Shown here: one piece after another, positions 40,641 to 50,936 of the stretch
Layout of the letters: every line of letters begins with the position of its first letter
How positions within the stretch are numbered: the stretch's first letter is position 1
NCBI GenBank assembly: GCA_017519145.1
Contig: JAFWTA010000031.1
Location: forward strand, 1-64,000
Length of the DNA: 64,000 nucleotides
Reading direction: 5' to 3'
From: Ruminococcus sp.
GTDB lineage: Bacteria > Bacillota > Clostridia > Oscillospirales > Ruminococcaceae
Made by a program: the position numbers and the translations under genes
The notes under the pieces: generated by a model
Databases searched by the model: none
What the model was told of the DNA's origin: nothing
Seen by the model: only the letters and a program-made list of their open reading frames with translations

Positions 40641-43600
40641 TTAGTCCTCGTCGGAGGAATCGTCGATATCGAAGCTGTCGAAGAGATCTCCGTCCTCATC
40701 ATCGTCACCGAATCCGAAGTCGTCCTCGTCCTCGCCCTCATCGAAGCTGAACTCATCGTCCTTATCGACGCTGCCGAACTCGTCGTCACCCTCGCCGTCT
40801 TCACCTTCAAATCCGAAGCCGCTGTCGCCCAGATCGCTGTCTGAGTAGCTTGTGCTGTCGTCAGTGTCCTCATCGTTGAAGGACTCGCGTGAAGGCATGG
40901 GATCCTCGTCGTCGAAGTTCTGTGTGAGGTCGATCTCCTCCTGATTTGCGTCAAGCACCTTGACATCGAGACAGAGTGACTGCATCTCCTTGATGAGTAC
41001 CTTGAAGGACTCGGGGATACCAGGAGTAGGAACGTTCTGACCCTTTACGATAGCCTCGTAAGTATTGACACGGCCGATGGTATCGTCGGACTTGACGGTC
41101 AGTATCTCCTGAAGGGTATAAGCTGCACCGTAAGCCTCGAGAGCCCAAACTTCCATCTCTCCGAAACGCTGTCCGCCGAACTGAGCCTTACCGCCCAGAG
41201 GCTGCTGAGTAACGAGAGCGTAGGGACCTACTGAACGTGCGTGGATCTTATCGTCAACGAGGTGGTGGAGCTTGAGGTAGTACATATAGCCCACCGTTAC
41301 GCGGTTATCGAACTTTTCACCTGTACGTCCGTCATAGAGAGTGAACTTACAATCCTCTGTGAATTCGAGGGCGTTGGGGTTGATGACCTTATCCATAGCC
41401 TTGAGCTCGAACATATCGTCCTTATGCTCCTGAGCGTGTTCATTAGCCATCTTGAAGCACTCACGGATATCTCCTTCGTGTGCGCCGTCGAATACAGGGG
41501 TCATTATATGCCAGCCAAGTGCCTTACAAGCCATACCGAGGTGGACTTCAAGCACCTGTCCGATATTCATTCGTGAAGGAACGCCCAGAGGGTTCAGCAC
41601 GATGTCGAGAGGAGTACCGTCGGGAAGGAACGGCATATCCTCCTCGGGAAGTATACGGGAAACGACACCCTTGTTACCGTGACGGCCTGCCATCTTATCG
41701 CCGACTGTGATCTTACGCTTCTGAGCGATGTAGCAGACAACGCGCATATTTACGCCTGCCGAGAGCTCGTCGCAGTTCTCGCGTGTGAACACCTTGACGT
41801 CAACGATGACACCTGACTCACCGTGAGGTACCTTGAGTGAGTTGTCGCGGACTTCTCTTGCCTTCTCACCGAAGATCGCACGGAGGAGTCTCTCCTCAGC
41901 GGTAAGCTCTGTCTCACCCTTGGGTGTTACCTTACCAACGAGGATATCGCCCGAATTTACCTCGGAGCCGATGCGGATGATACCGTTCTCATCGAGGTTT
42001 GCGAGAGCGTCGTCACCCACATTGGGGATATCTCTTGTGATCTCCTCGGGTCCCAGCTTTGTATCGCGGCACTCGATCTCGTATTCTTCTATATGAACTG
42101 ATGTGAATACATCTTCTCTTACAAGGCGCTCGTTAAGGAGAACGGCGTCCTCGTAGTTGTAACCCTCCCATGTCATGAAGCCGATGAGAGCGTTCTTACC
42201 GAGGGAGATCTCTCCGTCGGCAGTTGCGGGACCGTCAGCGAGGACCTGTCCCTTCTTGACCTCCTCGCCTGCTGTGACGATAGGTCTCTGGTTTACGCAG
42301 GTACCCTGGTTGGAGCGCTTGAACTTGATAAGCTCATACTTGTGCTCGATACCGTCTGTATCAACGAGGGTGATCCTGTCAGCGTCAACATATGTGATCT
42401 TTCCGTCGTATTCGGAAACAACGCACACGCCCGAGTCAACGGCAGCCTTGTACTCCATACCTGTACCGACGAAAGGTCTCTCGGTCTTGAGGAGCGGAAC
42501 AGCCTGTCTCTGCATGTTGGAGCCCATGAGGGCACGGTTAGCGTCATCGTTTTCAAGGAAGGGGATCATTGAAGTAGCTACTGAAACGACCATCTTAGGA
42601 GATACGTCCATGTAGTCTACCTTTTCGCGCTCGCACTCGAGGATCTGGTCGCGGTGACGTGCGTTTACACGGGGTCTTGCCAGCTTTCCGTCCTCGGTGA
42701 GGGGCTCGTTGGCCTGAGCAACAACGAAGTTATCCTCCATGTCGGCAGTCATATAAACCACCTCGCCTGTAACGACGCCTGTAGCCTTGTCTACCTTTCT
42801 GTAGGGAGCCTCGATGAAGCCGTACTCATTGATCCTTGCGAAAGTAGCCAGATAGGAGATAAGTCCGATATTAGGACCTTCAGGGGTCTCGATAGGACAC
42901 ATTCTTCCGTAGTGGCTGTAGTGAACGTCACGGACCTCAAATCCTGCACGGTCTCTTGAAAGACCTCCGGGACCGAGGGCTGAAAGACGTCTCTTATGAG
43001 TAAGCTCGGCAAGGGGGTTGTTCTGATCCATGAACTGTGACAGAGGCGAAGAACAGAAGAACTCCTTCATAGCCGAAGAAATAGGTCTTATGTTGATAAG
43101 AGTCTGGGGAGTAAGGGTATTCACGTCCTGAGTCTGGAGGTTCATTCTCTCACGGATACCGCGCTCCATTCTTGTATAACCGATGCGGAACTGGTTCTGG
43201 AGGAGCTCACCCACGCTGCGGATACGTCTGTTTCCGAGGTGGTCGATATCGTCAACAGTACCCACGCCCTCGCAGAGGTTGAGGAAGTAGCTGATGGAAG
43301 CTCTGATGTCATCGAGAGTGATGTACTTGGGTGACAGCTCGTCAGCCTTCTTCTTAACGGTCTCCTCAAGCTCGTCAGCGTCTGCTGCGTTGTCAAGGAT
43401 GTCCTTGAGCACGTTGAAGGAAACCTTCTCGTTGATGCCGTATTTCTCGGCGTCGAAGTCAACGTAGCCCTTGATGTCGACCATACCGTTACCGATGACC
43501 TTGACAGTCTTCTCTACCATGCGGATATTGGTCTCGCCGCGCTCGTCAGTGTAGTACTCCTTTGCCTCGACGGTAACGAAAGCGCTGTAAACGCCTGCCT

Positions 43601-44567
43601 GCTCGATCTCGCAGGCCTTGTCGTAGGTGAGGGTCTCGCCTGCATCAGCGAGGATCTCGCCTGTCATCTCGTTGATGATAGGCTGAGCAAGAGTTCTTCC
43701 TGCAAGACGGGAAGCTATACCCAGCTTCTTGTTGTACTTATAGCGTCCGAAGCGGCAGAGGTCATATCTCTTAGCCTCAAAGAAGAGGTTGTTGAGGTGG
43801 CTGACAGCGCTCTCCACCGTGGGAGGCTCGCCGGGACGGAGCTTCTTATAAACGTCGATGAGGGCGTCGGAGCGGTTCTTGGTCTGATCCTTCTGGAGGA
43901 TAGTCTGTCTGAGGCGCTCGTCGTCGCCGTAGATCTCCATGATCTCCTCATCGGTACCCTCTTCGCCGAGAGCTCTGATGAAGGTGGTCAGCGGGATCTT
44001 TCTGTTTTTATCTATACGGACGTAAACAACGTCGTTTGAATCCTGCTCATATTCCAGCCACGCACCGCGGTTAGGGATGATCTGTGAGCTGAAAAGGTCT
44101 TTACCCGTCTTATCCTTGGTGAAGGAGTAGTAAACACCGGGGGAACGGACGAGCTGTGATACGATAACACGCTCGGCACCGTTTATAACGAAGGTACCGC
44201 TGTCGGTCATGAGGGGGAAGTCACCCATATAGATCTCGCTCTCGCTGACAGCACCTGTCTCCTTGTTGGCAAGGGTAGCTGTTGCTCGCATAGCGACCTG
44301 ATAGGTAGCTCCTCTGGATTTACATTCTGCAAGAGAATACTTGGGAGTATCGTCAAACCTGTAGTCCTTGAAGTTGAGGACGAGATTGCCGTTGTAATCG
44401 GTGATGGCGGTCATCTCGCGGAATACCTCGCGAAGACCTTCCTCCTTGAACCACTTATACGAGTTCTTCTGCACCTCGATAAGGTTCGGCATCTCCAGAG
44501 GCTCGGTAATCTTACCGAAGCTCATTCTGACATTCTTTCCCAGCTGCTTAGGTGTAACATTCACCAT
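40641..44567 (-). CDS. rpoB: RNA polymerase subunit beta with acidic C-terminal tail
   Basis: The 1308-residue beta subunit. It contains the rifampicin region [40 protein letters not shown], the conserved [20 protein letters not shown] and the C-terminal [19 protein letters not shown]. After the usual end ([15 protein letters not shown]) about 90 extra residues follow, almost all Asp, Glu, Ser and Gly, reaching DSSDED. ATG at 44567 ([10 protein letters not shown]) follows AAGGAGGTTCCGCCT. The ribosomal L10/L12 genes that normally precede rpoB are absent here; the upstream neighbour is a TraB-like gene. Confidence 0.98.
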   Translation of the reverse strand: MVNVTPKQLGKNVRMSFGKITEPLEMPNLIEVQKNSYKWFKEEGLREVFREMTAITDYNGNLVLNFKDYRFDDTPKYSLAECKSRGATYQVAMRATATLANKETGAVSESEIYMGDFPLMTDSGTFVINGAERVIVSQLVRSPGVYYSFTKDKTGKDLFSSQIIPNRGAWLEYEQDSNDVVYVRIDKNRKIPLTTFIRALGEEGTDEEIMEIYGDDERLRQTILQKDQTKNRSDALIDVYKKLRPGEPPTVESAVSHLNNLFFEAKRYDLCRFGRYKYNKKLGIASRLAGRTLAQPIINEMTGEILADAGETLTYDKACEIEQAGVYSAFVTVEAKEYYTDERGETNIRMVEKTVKVIGNGMVDIKGYVDFDAEKYGINEKVSFNVLKDILDNAADADELEETVKKKADELSPKYITLDDIRASISYFLNLCEGVGTVDDIDHLGNRRIRSVGELLQNQFRIGYTRMERGIRERMNLQTQDVNTLTPQTLINIRPISSAMKEFFCSSPLSQFMDQNNPLAELTHKRRLSALGPGGLSRDRAGFEVRDVHYSHYGRMCPIETPEGPNIGLISYLATFARINEYGFIEAPYRKVDKATGVVTGEVVYMTADMEDNFVVAQANEPLTEDGKLARPRVNARHRDQILECEREKVDYMDVSPKMVVSVATSMIPFLENDDANRALMGSNMQRQAVPLLKTERPFVGTGMEYKAAVDSGVCVVSEYDGKITYVDADRITLVDTDGIEHKYELIKFKRSNQGTCVNQRPIVTAGEEVKKGQVLADGPATADGEISLGKNALIGFMTWEGYNYEDAVLLNERLVREDVFTSVHIEEYEIECRDTKLGPEEITRDIPNVGDDALANLDENGIIRIGSEVNSGDILVGKVTPKGETELTAEERLLRAIFGEKAREVRDNSLKVPHGESGVIVDVKVFTRENCDELSAGVNMRVVCYIAQKRKITVGDKMAGRHGNKGVVSRILPEEDMPFLPDGTPLDIVLNPLGVPSRMNIGQVLEVHLGMACKALGWHIMTPVFDGAHEGDIRECFKMANEHAQEHKDDMFELKAMDKVINPNALEFTEDCKFTLYDGRTGEKFDNRVTVGYMYYLKLHHLVDDKIHARSVGPYALVTQQPLGGKAQFGGQRFGEMEVWALEAYGAAYTLQEILTVKSDDTIGRVNTYEAIVKGQNVPTPGIPESFKVLIKEMQSLCLDVKVLDANQEEIDLTQNFDDEDPMPSRESFNDEDTDDSTSYSDSDLGDSGFGFEGEDGEGDDEFGSVDKDDEFSFDEGEDEDDFGFGDDDEDGDLFDSFDIDDSSDED

Positions 44568-44700
44568 AGGCGGAACCTCCTTGTATTTTATTGCTGTCCT
44601 CCCTGCGCACACAGTTTCGGGCGGGACAGAACTGTTTGATGTTATCGTATCATCTGAAAAAATTTTGCAGAAACTATTGACAAGCCTGTGCAATGTATGC

Positions 44701-44840
44701 TATAATATCTTGCAAAATAGCGATACTATTCCATATTGATACATTATAACATTATAATACAGATTTTGTCCCATGTCAAGGGACTCGGGAAAGATTTATC
44801 AAAAGCGCCTGTTTTTCAAAAAAATGGGTGCTTTTTTTGT
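44701..44840 (+). ncRNA. Possible short transcript divergent from rpoB
   Basis: On the + strand TTGACA (44677-44682), 18 nt and TATAAT (44701-44706) form a good promoter pointing away from rpoB. A hairpin with GCGCC/GGGTGC and a run of seven T ends near 44840. No ORF with a ribosome binding site lies between. It may be a small RNA or promoter noise. Confidence 0.35.
44751..44779 (-). promoter_or_regulatory. rpoBp: Promoter of rpoBC
   Basis: On the minus strand TTGACA (44774-44779) and TATAAT (44751-44756) are spaced by 17 nt. The 5' leader to rpoB is about 175 nt, and it overlaps a divergent promoter at 44677-44706. Confidence 0.75.
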
Positions 44841-44870
44841 TCATTTTTAGTATTTCGTCAGAACAGTGCA

Positions 44871-44910
44871 AAAAAGCCGCGTGAGACTTCTTAAAAAGTT
44901 CTCCGCGGCA
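44871..44910 (-). terminator. Terminator of the FadR-TraB operon
   Basis: GCCGCG (44876-44881) and CGCGGC (44904-44909) with an inner AGACTT/AAGTTCT stem are followed on the minus strand by TTTTTTGCAC. Confidence 0.8.
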
Positions 44911-44967
44911 TTTTCACTATTCATTTTTTCACTATTCACTAATTACTGCTCGCTGATACAGATCACA

Positions 44968-46026
44968 TCAAGCAACGCGCTCGACAGTGTAGCCCATTTC
45001 CTCAAGGAGGTCGTCAACACCCTTTTTGCCTGCAAAATGGGAAGCTCCTACCATAAAGAAGTAGTTTCTGCCCTCCTTCAGGAATTCATCAGCCTTTTCA
45101 GCCATGCCCTTGTTGCGGTCATAGAGTATTACTTCCAGATAGTCCGCATAGTCGTCCTCAAGGTCTGAGGGGATGTCGTTCTCAACGTCAGCCTCGTCAA
45201 GGGAGTCTATCTTGCCGGACGCCCAGAGGTCATACTGCCGTGCAAAGCTCTCGGTATAGGAAGCCATATCCTCCGTGCTGTCGATAAGCTGGCTTATCAT
45301 GAAGTCGCAGAGCTCGTCCGACGAGGCATTCATTGCAGACGCCTGCACATCAAGGGACTCCACGTTGACTATCTCCTTGCCGTCCCTCTGCGCAAGGGAC
45401 AGGAATACCGAGTCAACGCCCTGCTCGTTGAGATTTTTCATTTTCATCATGGCAGCGGTCTCTATCTCCACCTCCCAGAATCCGACGCTGTAGCTGTCCA
45501 TCATCTGGTTATAGAACATATTCTCCCCCATGAATTTCTTTGCCTTTTCATAGGTCTCCTCGGAGAGATGGTCCTTAACGGTAGTGCCGTCGGTATAGAT
45601 GAGCTTGCTGTAAAAGTCCTGTATCTGCGTAAAATCGGACATCATGCTGCTGATATCGTACTCAACCGCGATGCCGTCGCAGCTTTCGTAGACGTCCATG
45701 ATATAGTCGGGCAGCGGATAGGTATAGCCCGTTACCATGTGCATAGTTCCCAGCATATATATGGAGTTCCCCGTTTTTTCGTCAGTGACCTTCCACATTG
45801 CGGGAGTTGCCTCCCTGACGGTGACATAGCTGTTAAGGTCGTTATTCACATCCGAGGTCTCCTCGGAAGCCTCCTCGGAGGGCGCCTCAGCGGTATTCTC
45901 CTCGGTCTGCACCTCGGAGGACGCTTCGGCTGAGTTCTTGCCTCCCCCGTCCTTCTCAGTGCACGAAAAGGCGCTTAATGCGCATAATGCCGCCAGTAAA
46001 GCGGCGGCAGTACGTTTAGTTTTCAT
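44968..46026 (-). CDS. TraB/GumN family lipoprotein
   Basis: A 352-residue protein with a signal peptide and lipobox-like ALSAFSC, a Ser/Glu/Ala-rich linker of about 45 residues, and a TraB/GumN domain. Conserved motifs are SIYMLGTMHMVTG near the start of the domain and FFMVGASHFAGKKGVDDLLE near its end, both with the His/Glu residues proposed to form an active or metal site. The family is related to TIKI metalloproteases; substrate unknown. ATG at 46026 has AGAGGAG upstream. It begins 12 nt after the stop of the FadR-type regulator, with which it forms an operon. Confidence 0.88.
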   Translation of the reverse strand: MKTKRTAAALLAALCALSAFSCTEKDGGGKNSAEASSEVQTEENTAEAPSEEASEETSDVNNDLNSYVTVREATPAMWKVTDEKTGNSIYMLGTMHMVTGYTYPLPDYIMDVYESCDGIAVEYDISSMMSDFTQIQDFYSKLIYTDGTTVKDHLSEETYEKAKKFMGENMFYNQMMDSYSVGFWEVEIETAAMMKMKNLNEQGVDSVFLSLAQRDGKEIVNVESLDVQASAMNASSDELCDFMISQLIDSTEDMASYTESFARQYDLWASGKIDSLDEADVENDIPSDLEDDYADYLEVILYDRNKGMAEKADEFLKEGRNYFFMVGASHFAGKKGVDDLLEEMGYTVERVA

Positions 46027-46037
46027 AAGGGCTCCTC

Positions 46038-46712
46038 TCACTTTTCAAAGCTCTTGTCGATAAGGTCGTAATGGGCGTCGATAGCCTTGAAGCAAAAGTC
46101 CACATCTCCCGTGATGATCCCCTGCACCATTTTCTCGTGTGCGTCCTGGAGCTTGATCCTCACATCGTGGTCCGCTGTCATGAGGAAATCGTCTATCCAG
46201 CGCATATACACCTCAGAGACCGCTTCCATGAAGGTTATCCAGAAGCTGTTATTCGTGGCGTATATAAGGGCATAATGGAAGTCCCTGTCAGCGATGGTGC
46301 GTTCTTCTGTACCCTCGGACTCCTTGAGCCTGTTGAGGGCTGCGACTATCTTCAGTTTATTCTCCGAGCTGCAGCCCCTTGCGATAAGATAGCTGCAGAC
46401 GGTCTTTTCCATACTTCTTCTGAAGGAGCATATCTCCTCCTTGGAGGTCCTGTTCATAAGGAGCATAATGTCCATCGCCTTTGCGATAGACTCGGATATA
46501 TTATCTGTAAGGTAATTGCCCGAGCCCTGTTTTCCGTTGACTATGCCCAGTATTTCAAGTCCTCTCAGTGCTTCACGAACAGTATTGCGGCTGATCCCCA
46601 GTTTTTCCGAGATACTGCGCTCGGTAGGGAGCTTGTCCCCGACCTGAAGCATCCCGCTCCTTATAAGGTCAAGTATATAGTCTATTGTCTTGCGGTATTC
46701 ACTGTTCCCCAT
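46038..46712 (-). CDS. GntR/FadR-family transcriptional regulator
   Basis: A 224-residue repressor with an N-terminal winged helix (GDKLPTERSISEKLGISRNT, VREALRGLEILGIVNGKQGS) and a C-terminal all-helical FCD ligand domain with the metal-binding residues Asp and His in DRDFHYALIYATNN and DAHEKMVQGI, DAHYDLIDKSF. Such regulators respond to organic acids or sugar acids. ATG at 46712 follows GGAGGATATT. It is cotranscribed with the TraB-like lipoprotein gene; its ligand cannot be inferred. Confidence 0.92.
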   Translation of the reverse strand: MGNSEYRKTIDYILDLIRSGMLQVGDKLPTERSISEKLGISRNTVREALRGLEILGIVNGKQGSGNYLTDNISESIAKAMDIMLLMNRTSKEEICSFRRSMEKTVCSYLIARGCSSENKLKIVAALNRLKESEGTEERTIADRDFHYALIYATNNSFWITFMEAVSEVYMRWIDDFLMTADHDVRIKLQDAHEKMVQGIITGDVDFCFKAIDAHYDLIDKSFEK

Positions 46713-46805
46713 AATATCCTCCTGCAAATCATTTATATAAAAATTATATCATAACTTTTTCTGCAAGTCAATGAACAAACGGTGAAAACCATTCCCCTCT
46801 TGCAG

Positions 46806-46832
46806 AAAGCCCCCGCCGTTTCAACAGCAGGG
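46806..46832 (-). terminator. Terminator of ppk2
   Basis: GCCCCTGCTGTTGAAACGGC with GGGGGC forms a stem just after the ppk2 stop, followed by TTTCTG. Confidence 0.6.
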
Positions 46833-46840
46833 GCAAGTGC

Positions 46841-47800
46841 TTATTTCTTGCTCTTTTTCTTTGCTTTTTTCTTTGTGTCGTCAGACTTCTTTTCAGGCTT
46901 CTTTTCGTTCTTAGCGCTTTCGTACTCTGCCATTGCCTCGGAGAGCACCTTCCTGCACTCCGGGAGCTTCTCCTTCTCGTCGTCGGGAAGCTCGGGATAC
47001 TCGGGCTTGCAGGCTTTGAGCGCATCAAGGAGTATCTCTGTCACGAGATATCTGGTGTACCACCTCTGGTCGCCGGGAAGAACGTACCACGGGCTGTTCT
47101 TGGTGGAGGTCTTATTTATCACATCATTGAAGCATTTGAGATAAGCGTCATACTTGTCCCTTACCTTCAGGTCGTCCGCACGGAACTTCCAGTTCTTCTC
47201 CGGGAGCTCTATGCGCTCAAGAAGCTGTCCTGTCTGCTCCTCCTTGGAAACGTGAAGGAATATCTTCACCATGCGGTAGCTGTTCTCATAGAGATACTCC
47301 TCAAAATTGTTGACCTGTTCGTATCTCTTTGCAAAGAACTTCTTCTTTGTATCGTCAAGGACTCTCTCCGACATATGGTAGCCCTTCCAGATATCCTCAG
47401 CCTGAACGGTGACAAGGTCCTCATAGTGGCTCCTGTTGAATACGGCTATCTCGCCTCTGCGGGGCACATTCTGATGTATTCTCCACAGGTAGTCGTGAGC
47501 CAGCTCCTCCGATGTGGGCGCCTTATAATAGTGTACCTTCACTCCCTGAGGGTTTATGCCGCTGAAAACGTACTTGATAGCCGAATCCTTGCCGGAGGCG
47601 TCAAGAGCCTGTATCACCACGATAAGTCCCTCTCTTGAGTCAGCATAGAACTTGTCCTGAAGTGCGATGAGCTCCTGCTTGTTTTCCTCGTACTTTTTTA
47701 TTATCTCTTCCTTGTCCACACCGTCAGCCTTGCTGTTGGTGGGGAGCTTTCTGATATCGACCTTTTTTCCCTCGGGAATGATGTATTTGTCAGCCTTCAT
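46841..47800 (-). CDS. ppk2: PPK2-family polyphosphate kinase/phosphotransferase
   Basis: A 319-residue enzyme that transfers phosphate between polyphosphate and nucleoside mono- or diphosphates. The Walker A-like motif is ALDASGKDSAIKYVF, and the second conserved region is RRGEIAVFNRSHYEDLV (Walker B-like Asp is replaced by the Asn-Arg-Ser-His-Tyr set of the family). The lid region RVLDDTKKKFFAKRYEQVNN follows. The last 35 residues are a Lys-rich tail (KKPEKKSDDTKKKAKKKSKK) that could bind polyphosphate. ATG at 47800 follows GGAGGTAATATCC. It lies 40 nt downstream of the DUF4003 gene. Confidence 0.92.
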   Translation of the reverse strand: MKADKYIIPEGKKVDIRKLPTNSKADGVDKEEIIKKYEENKQELIALQDKFYADSREGLIVVIQALDASGKDSAIKYVFSGINPQGVKVHYYKAPTSEELAHDYLWRIHQNVPRRGEIAVFNRSHYEDLVTVQAEDIWKGYHMSERVLDDTKKKFFAKRYEQVNNFEEYLYENSYRMVKIFLHVSKEEQTGQLLERIELPEKNWKFRADDLKVRDKYDAYLKCFNDVINKTSTKNSPWYVLPGDQRWYTRYLVTEILLDALKACKPEYPELPDDEKEKLPECRKVLSEAMAEYESAKNEKKPEKKSDDTKKKAKKKSKK

Positions 47801-47839
47801 TTGGATATTACCTCCGTTCATATTATAGATATTCGTGTA

Positions 47840-48817
47840 TTATTCGGGTACTACGGGTGCTACGGTCATCATGCTGTATACCATAACCGAATACAGAGCT
47901 GTCTGACGCGCCGCCATAAGTGCAGCCCTTTCCGCAGCTCCTATGACGTTCTCGTCGCTGGCATAGGCAGTGGTCAGCAGCATGAATGCATGGCTCACAG
48001 GCTCGCCGCTGCCGAATTCGGACAAGTCCCAGACCGCCTTGTGCTGTGTGAGAAACGCCTCTACGTCGCTGATATCGCCTGTTATCTCCGTGTTGTCATA
48101 GCCTGTTATGGACAGAGCCGCCAGCATAGCCAGCTCATAGTGCTTGCCGTACTTCTTTCCTTTTTTCAGCATTGCCCCGTAGAGCTCGCTGAACTTGGCG
48201 CACTTGTCCTCGGGGGTCCCCTTTGCCATTGCCAGAACATGGGACACCGTCTGTATGCTGTTGTTGTCGGCACTGTGCTTCAGCAGCTTGTAGCTCGCCT
48301 CCATATCGGCGATGAGCTCGTCATCGGACTTGTCCGAAAAAGCCAGCATCACCGCAAATGCAACATCCTCCTTGGTGGTGAGGATGCGGTGCTCCTTTTT
48401 CATGCGGTCGTATATCTGCCTGCCGCGCTTTATGTGCTCCTCGTATCTCTCCTCAGGGAGCAGTCTCGCAAGAAGTATGGACAGCAGGGCAAGATGCTCG
48501 GAATTGGTGAAGTATTTCCTGAGCTGCTCATAGCAGGTCATATAGCGCTCCATTTCGCCCTTGGGGTCGTCGCTGACCGACAGCCACGAGGCTATCAGCG
48601 GACGGACCGTGCTTCGGAAGCTGGAGAGCATTTTCGGATTGTCCTTGATGATGTTCATGCTGTTCTTGAATTTACCTAAGTCGAACTCCGCGTCCGCCGC
48701 GCAGAAAACATTGGCGCAGACGGGGTAGAGTATGTCCCTTTCCAGAGGGTAGAGGTCGGTAAAGAGTCCCAGATTGAGCAGGTATTTGTCGCACAGGGTC
48801 TCAAGAAGCTCCTTCAT
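47840..48817 (-). CDS. DUF4003 family protein
   Basis: A 325-residue soluble, all-helical protein resembling DUF4003, a family of unknown function in Firmicutes. Visible features are FRSTVRPLIASWLSVSDDPK, a YEEHIKRGRQIYDRMKKEHR segment and a C-terminal AARQTALYSVMVYSMMTVAP. AGGAGC lies 9 nt before the ATG. It precedes ppk2 on the same strand and may be cotranscribed with it. No catalytic motif is evident. Confidence 0.75.
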   Translation of the reverse strand: MKELLETLCDKYLLNLGLFTDLYPLERDILYPVCANVFCAADAEFDLGKFKNSMNIIKDNPKMLSSFRSTVRPLIASWLSVSDDPKGEMERYMTCYEQLRKYFTNSEHLALLSILLARLLPEERYEEHIKRGRQIYDRMKKEHRILTTKEDVAFAVMLAFSDKSDDELIADMEASYKLLKHSADNNSIQTVSHVLAMAKGTPEDKCAKFSELYGAMLKKGKKYGKHYELAMLAALSITGYDNTEITGDISDVEAFLTQHKAVWDLSEFGSGEPVSHAFMLLTTAYASDENVIGAAERAALMAARQTALYSVMVYSMMTVAPVVPE

Positions 48818-49159
48818 GACGCACCTCCTATTCGTGTTCTGTACCTATATATCGGACCTTGCAGACTTACGCACCGCAGGTACCGTCAGAATGCTGCTGT
48901 TGATTTTGTCTGTATCACATTGCTCCTCGTCAGTTATTATTACCATTATAACACATATAATTTTTAATTTCAATCAATTTTTTGTGAAATTATTGTTTTT
49001 TTCACACAAATAGTTTATAATAATAGCATTAATCACCGTATAACGCCGTAAAAATTGAGAGTTAAGGTAGCTTCGCCGACGATCCATTATCAATAGCCGC
49101 CGCTTAAATAACTCTCAACTTTAAACTCTAAACTCTCAACTGAAAAGCGGCGTTATTTC
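48818..49159. repeat. Intergenic region with mosaic palindromic repeat, copy 2
   Basis: The first 230 bases are AT-rich with no clear gene. From 49051 to 49143 AATTGAGAGTTAAGG and the inverted AACTCTCAACTTTAAACTC / AAACTCTCAACTG arms enclose CTTCGCCGACG and AGCCGCCGC. The arm words match the repeats at 36635 and 56650. Confidence 0.7.
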
Positions 49160-49177
49160 ATGAGAAAGGATATTGAC

Positions 49178-49936
49178 ATGATAAAGCATGAATTTCCCAT
49201 ACTGGACCACGACTCAAATACAAACGAGCTTTTCAAGCCGAGGATATGCACAGAGCTCCCCGAAAAGGCGGTATTCGGTCTGCTGGGAGACTGCATAGAC
49301 AGTTACGCGCGGGATTTCGGCGGCAGGATCGCCGAGATATTCCCCACCATCACCAAGGACTACCCTATTTACATAATCGAGCACAACGGCGAGGAGATAT
49401 GTCTGTTTCAGGCACCTATGGGAGCTCCTGCGGCTGTGCAGAATTTAGAGATACTCCTTAACTGCGGCGTAAAGCACATCATCTCCGCAGGCTCATGCGG
49501 AGTCCTCCGCGAGATGCCCGAAAACCGCTTTATGGTGCCTGTCAGGGCTCTCCGTGACGAGGGCTGCTCCTATCACTATCTGCCCCCGTCAAGGTTCGTG
49601 GAGCTGGATATGCCCATGACGGAGCACATCTGCCGCTGTCTCGGCGAAATGTCCATCCCCTGCGAAAGGTGTACAACATGGACGACAGACGCATTTTTCC
49701 GCGAGACTCCCGACATGGTAGAATACCGCCGCAGCGAGGGCTGCACCACCGTGGATATGGAGTGCTCTGCCCTTGCCGCCTGTGCCAAGCTCCGCGGAGC
49801 CGACTTCGGTATGCTGTTCTTCACAGCCGATACCCTTGCGGACATGGACAATTACGACAGGCGCGACTTCGGAGAAGCCTCCCGCGCACCTGCTCTCCGC
49901 CTCTGCCTTGACATCATCACAAGAAAGATGAGCTGA
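49178..49936 (+). CDS. Nucleoside phosphorylase (uridine phosphorylase-like)
   Basis: A 252-residue enzyme of the PNP/UDP phosphorylase superfamily, which cleaves a ribonucleoside with phosphate to give base and ribose 1-phosphate. Motifs are FQAPMGAPAAVQNLEILLNC (phosphate and ribose site), HIISAGSCGVL, TWTTDAFFRETPDMV and GCTTVDMECSALAACAK with the ribose-binding Met-Glu. ATG at 49178 is preferred because AAAGGA lies 7 nt upstream; ATG at 49160 has none. The methyltransferase gene begins 46 nt downstream. Confidence 0.9.
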   Translation: MIKHEFPILDHDSNTNELFKPRICTELPEKAVFGLLGDCIDSYARDFGGRIAEIFPTITKDYPIYIIEHNGEEICLFQAPMGAPAAVQNLEILLNCGVKHIISAGSCGVLREMPENRFMVPVRALRDEGCSYHYLPPSRFVELDMPMTEHICRCLGEMSIPCERCTTWTTDAFFRETPDMVEYRRSEGCTTVDMECSALAACAKLRGADFGMLFFTADTLADMDNYDRRDFGEASRAPALRLCLDIITRKMS

Positions 49937-49982
49937 AAGCTGCGATCTCAGCCGACGATATATATTCAAGAAAGGAAAAGAT

Positions 49983-50804
49983 ATGTACGAAGTAATTGAG
50001 ATAAACGACATTTCCGCGGAGGAGCTCCGCCCCTATACCGACACCTCCGAGACTGCCCTGCTCCGCTGGAAGGGCACCGATAACGGCATTTTCATAGCCG
50101 AGAGCCCCAAGGTCATAAAAACTGCCTTAGAGTCGGGATATACCCCGATTTCCATGCTCATGGAGCGTAAATATATAAGTAAACAGACAGAATTGCTCCA
50201 AAGCTGCGGAGACATTCCTGTATATACCGCCGATAAGCAGCTCCTCACCGAGCTGACAGGCTACAAACTCACACAGGGCGCCCTTTGTGCTATGCGCCGC
50301 CGACCCGTACCGCCGCCGGAGGTCATCCTCAGCGGTGCCGAGCGCATAGCTGTTCTGGAGGATATCACCAACCAGACTAACATCGGCGCCATATTCCGCT
50401 CCGCAGCTGCACTCGGTTTTGACGCTGTGGCACTTACCCCCTCATGCAGCGACCCTCTCTTCCGCCGCTCTGTGCGCGTGAGCATGGGCACGGTCTTTCA
50501 GCTCCCGTGGACATATATGGCTTCAGGCTCCCCCGACTACGTCGGTCAGCTCAGGGAGCTGGGCTTCGTTACAGCTGCAATGGCTCTGCGGAAGGACACT
50601 GTCAGCATCCGCGACCCAAGGCTGACCTCTGCACCTAAGCTGGCAGTCATTCTCGGCACCGAAGGAGAGGGGCTCAGGGACTCCACCATAGACGCCTGTG
50701 ACCATACTATAAAAATTCCAATGGCTCATGGTGTGGACTCATTAAATGTTGCTGCGGCAAGTGCTGTCGCATTCTGGCAATTGACCAAATATTGCGACAA
50801 TTAA
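49983..50804 (+). CDS. SpoU/TrmH-family RNA methyltransferase
   Basis: A 273-residue SPOUT enzyme that 2'-O-methylates rRNA or tRNA using S-adenosylmethionine. The three signature motifs are present: motif 1 DITNQTNIGAIFRSAAALGF, motif 2 LAVILGTEGEGL and motif 3 IPMAHGVDSLNVAAASAVAF. An N-terminal substrate-binding region (residues 1-105) precedes them. AGAAAGGAAAAG lies before the ATG. The target nucleotide is not predictable. Confidence 0.93.
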   Translation: MYEVIEINDISAEELRPYTDTSETALLRWKGTDNGIFIAESPKVIKTALESGYTPISMLMERKYISKQTELLQSCGDIPVYTADKQLLTELTGYKLTQGALCAMRRRPVPPPEVILSGAERIAVLEDITNQTNIGAIFRSAAALGFDAVALTPSCSDPLFRRSVRVSMGTVFQLPWTYMASGSPDYVGQLRELGFVTAAMALRKDTVSIRDPRLTSAPKLAVILGTEGEGLRDSTIDACDHTIKIPMAHGVDSLNVAAASAVAFWQLTKYCDN

Positions 50805-50845
50805 CAATTTAGAAAAATTTTCGGCACAAATTATCCAAAAAAGTA

Positions 50846-50874
50846 TTGAATTTCTCGAAAATATATGGTATAAT
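50846..50874 (+). promoter_or_regulatory. Promoter of the dockerin protein gene
   Basis: TTGAAT (50846-50851) and TATAAT (50869-50874) are spaced by 17 nt, 63 nt upstream of the start codon, which has AAAGGAGG. Confidence 0.75.
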
Positions 50875-50936
50875 CATTGTGACAATATACCGAGCGGAGA
50901 ATTTACGTCAGTTTTTACAACAAAGGAGGAATTCAT

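Noticed and set aside
46071-46754. 227-codon plus-strand ORF opposite the FadR-type gene
   Set aside because: Antisense shadow; the minus strand encodes a clear GntR/FCD protein.
47801-48679. 292-codon plus-strand ORF opposite the DUF4003 gene
   Set aside because: Antisense shadow with no start signal; the minus-strand frame has a ribosome binding site and operon context with ppk2.
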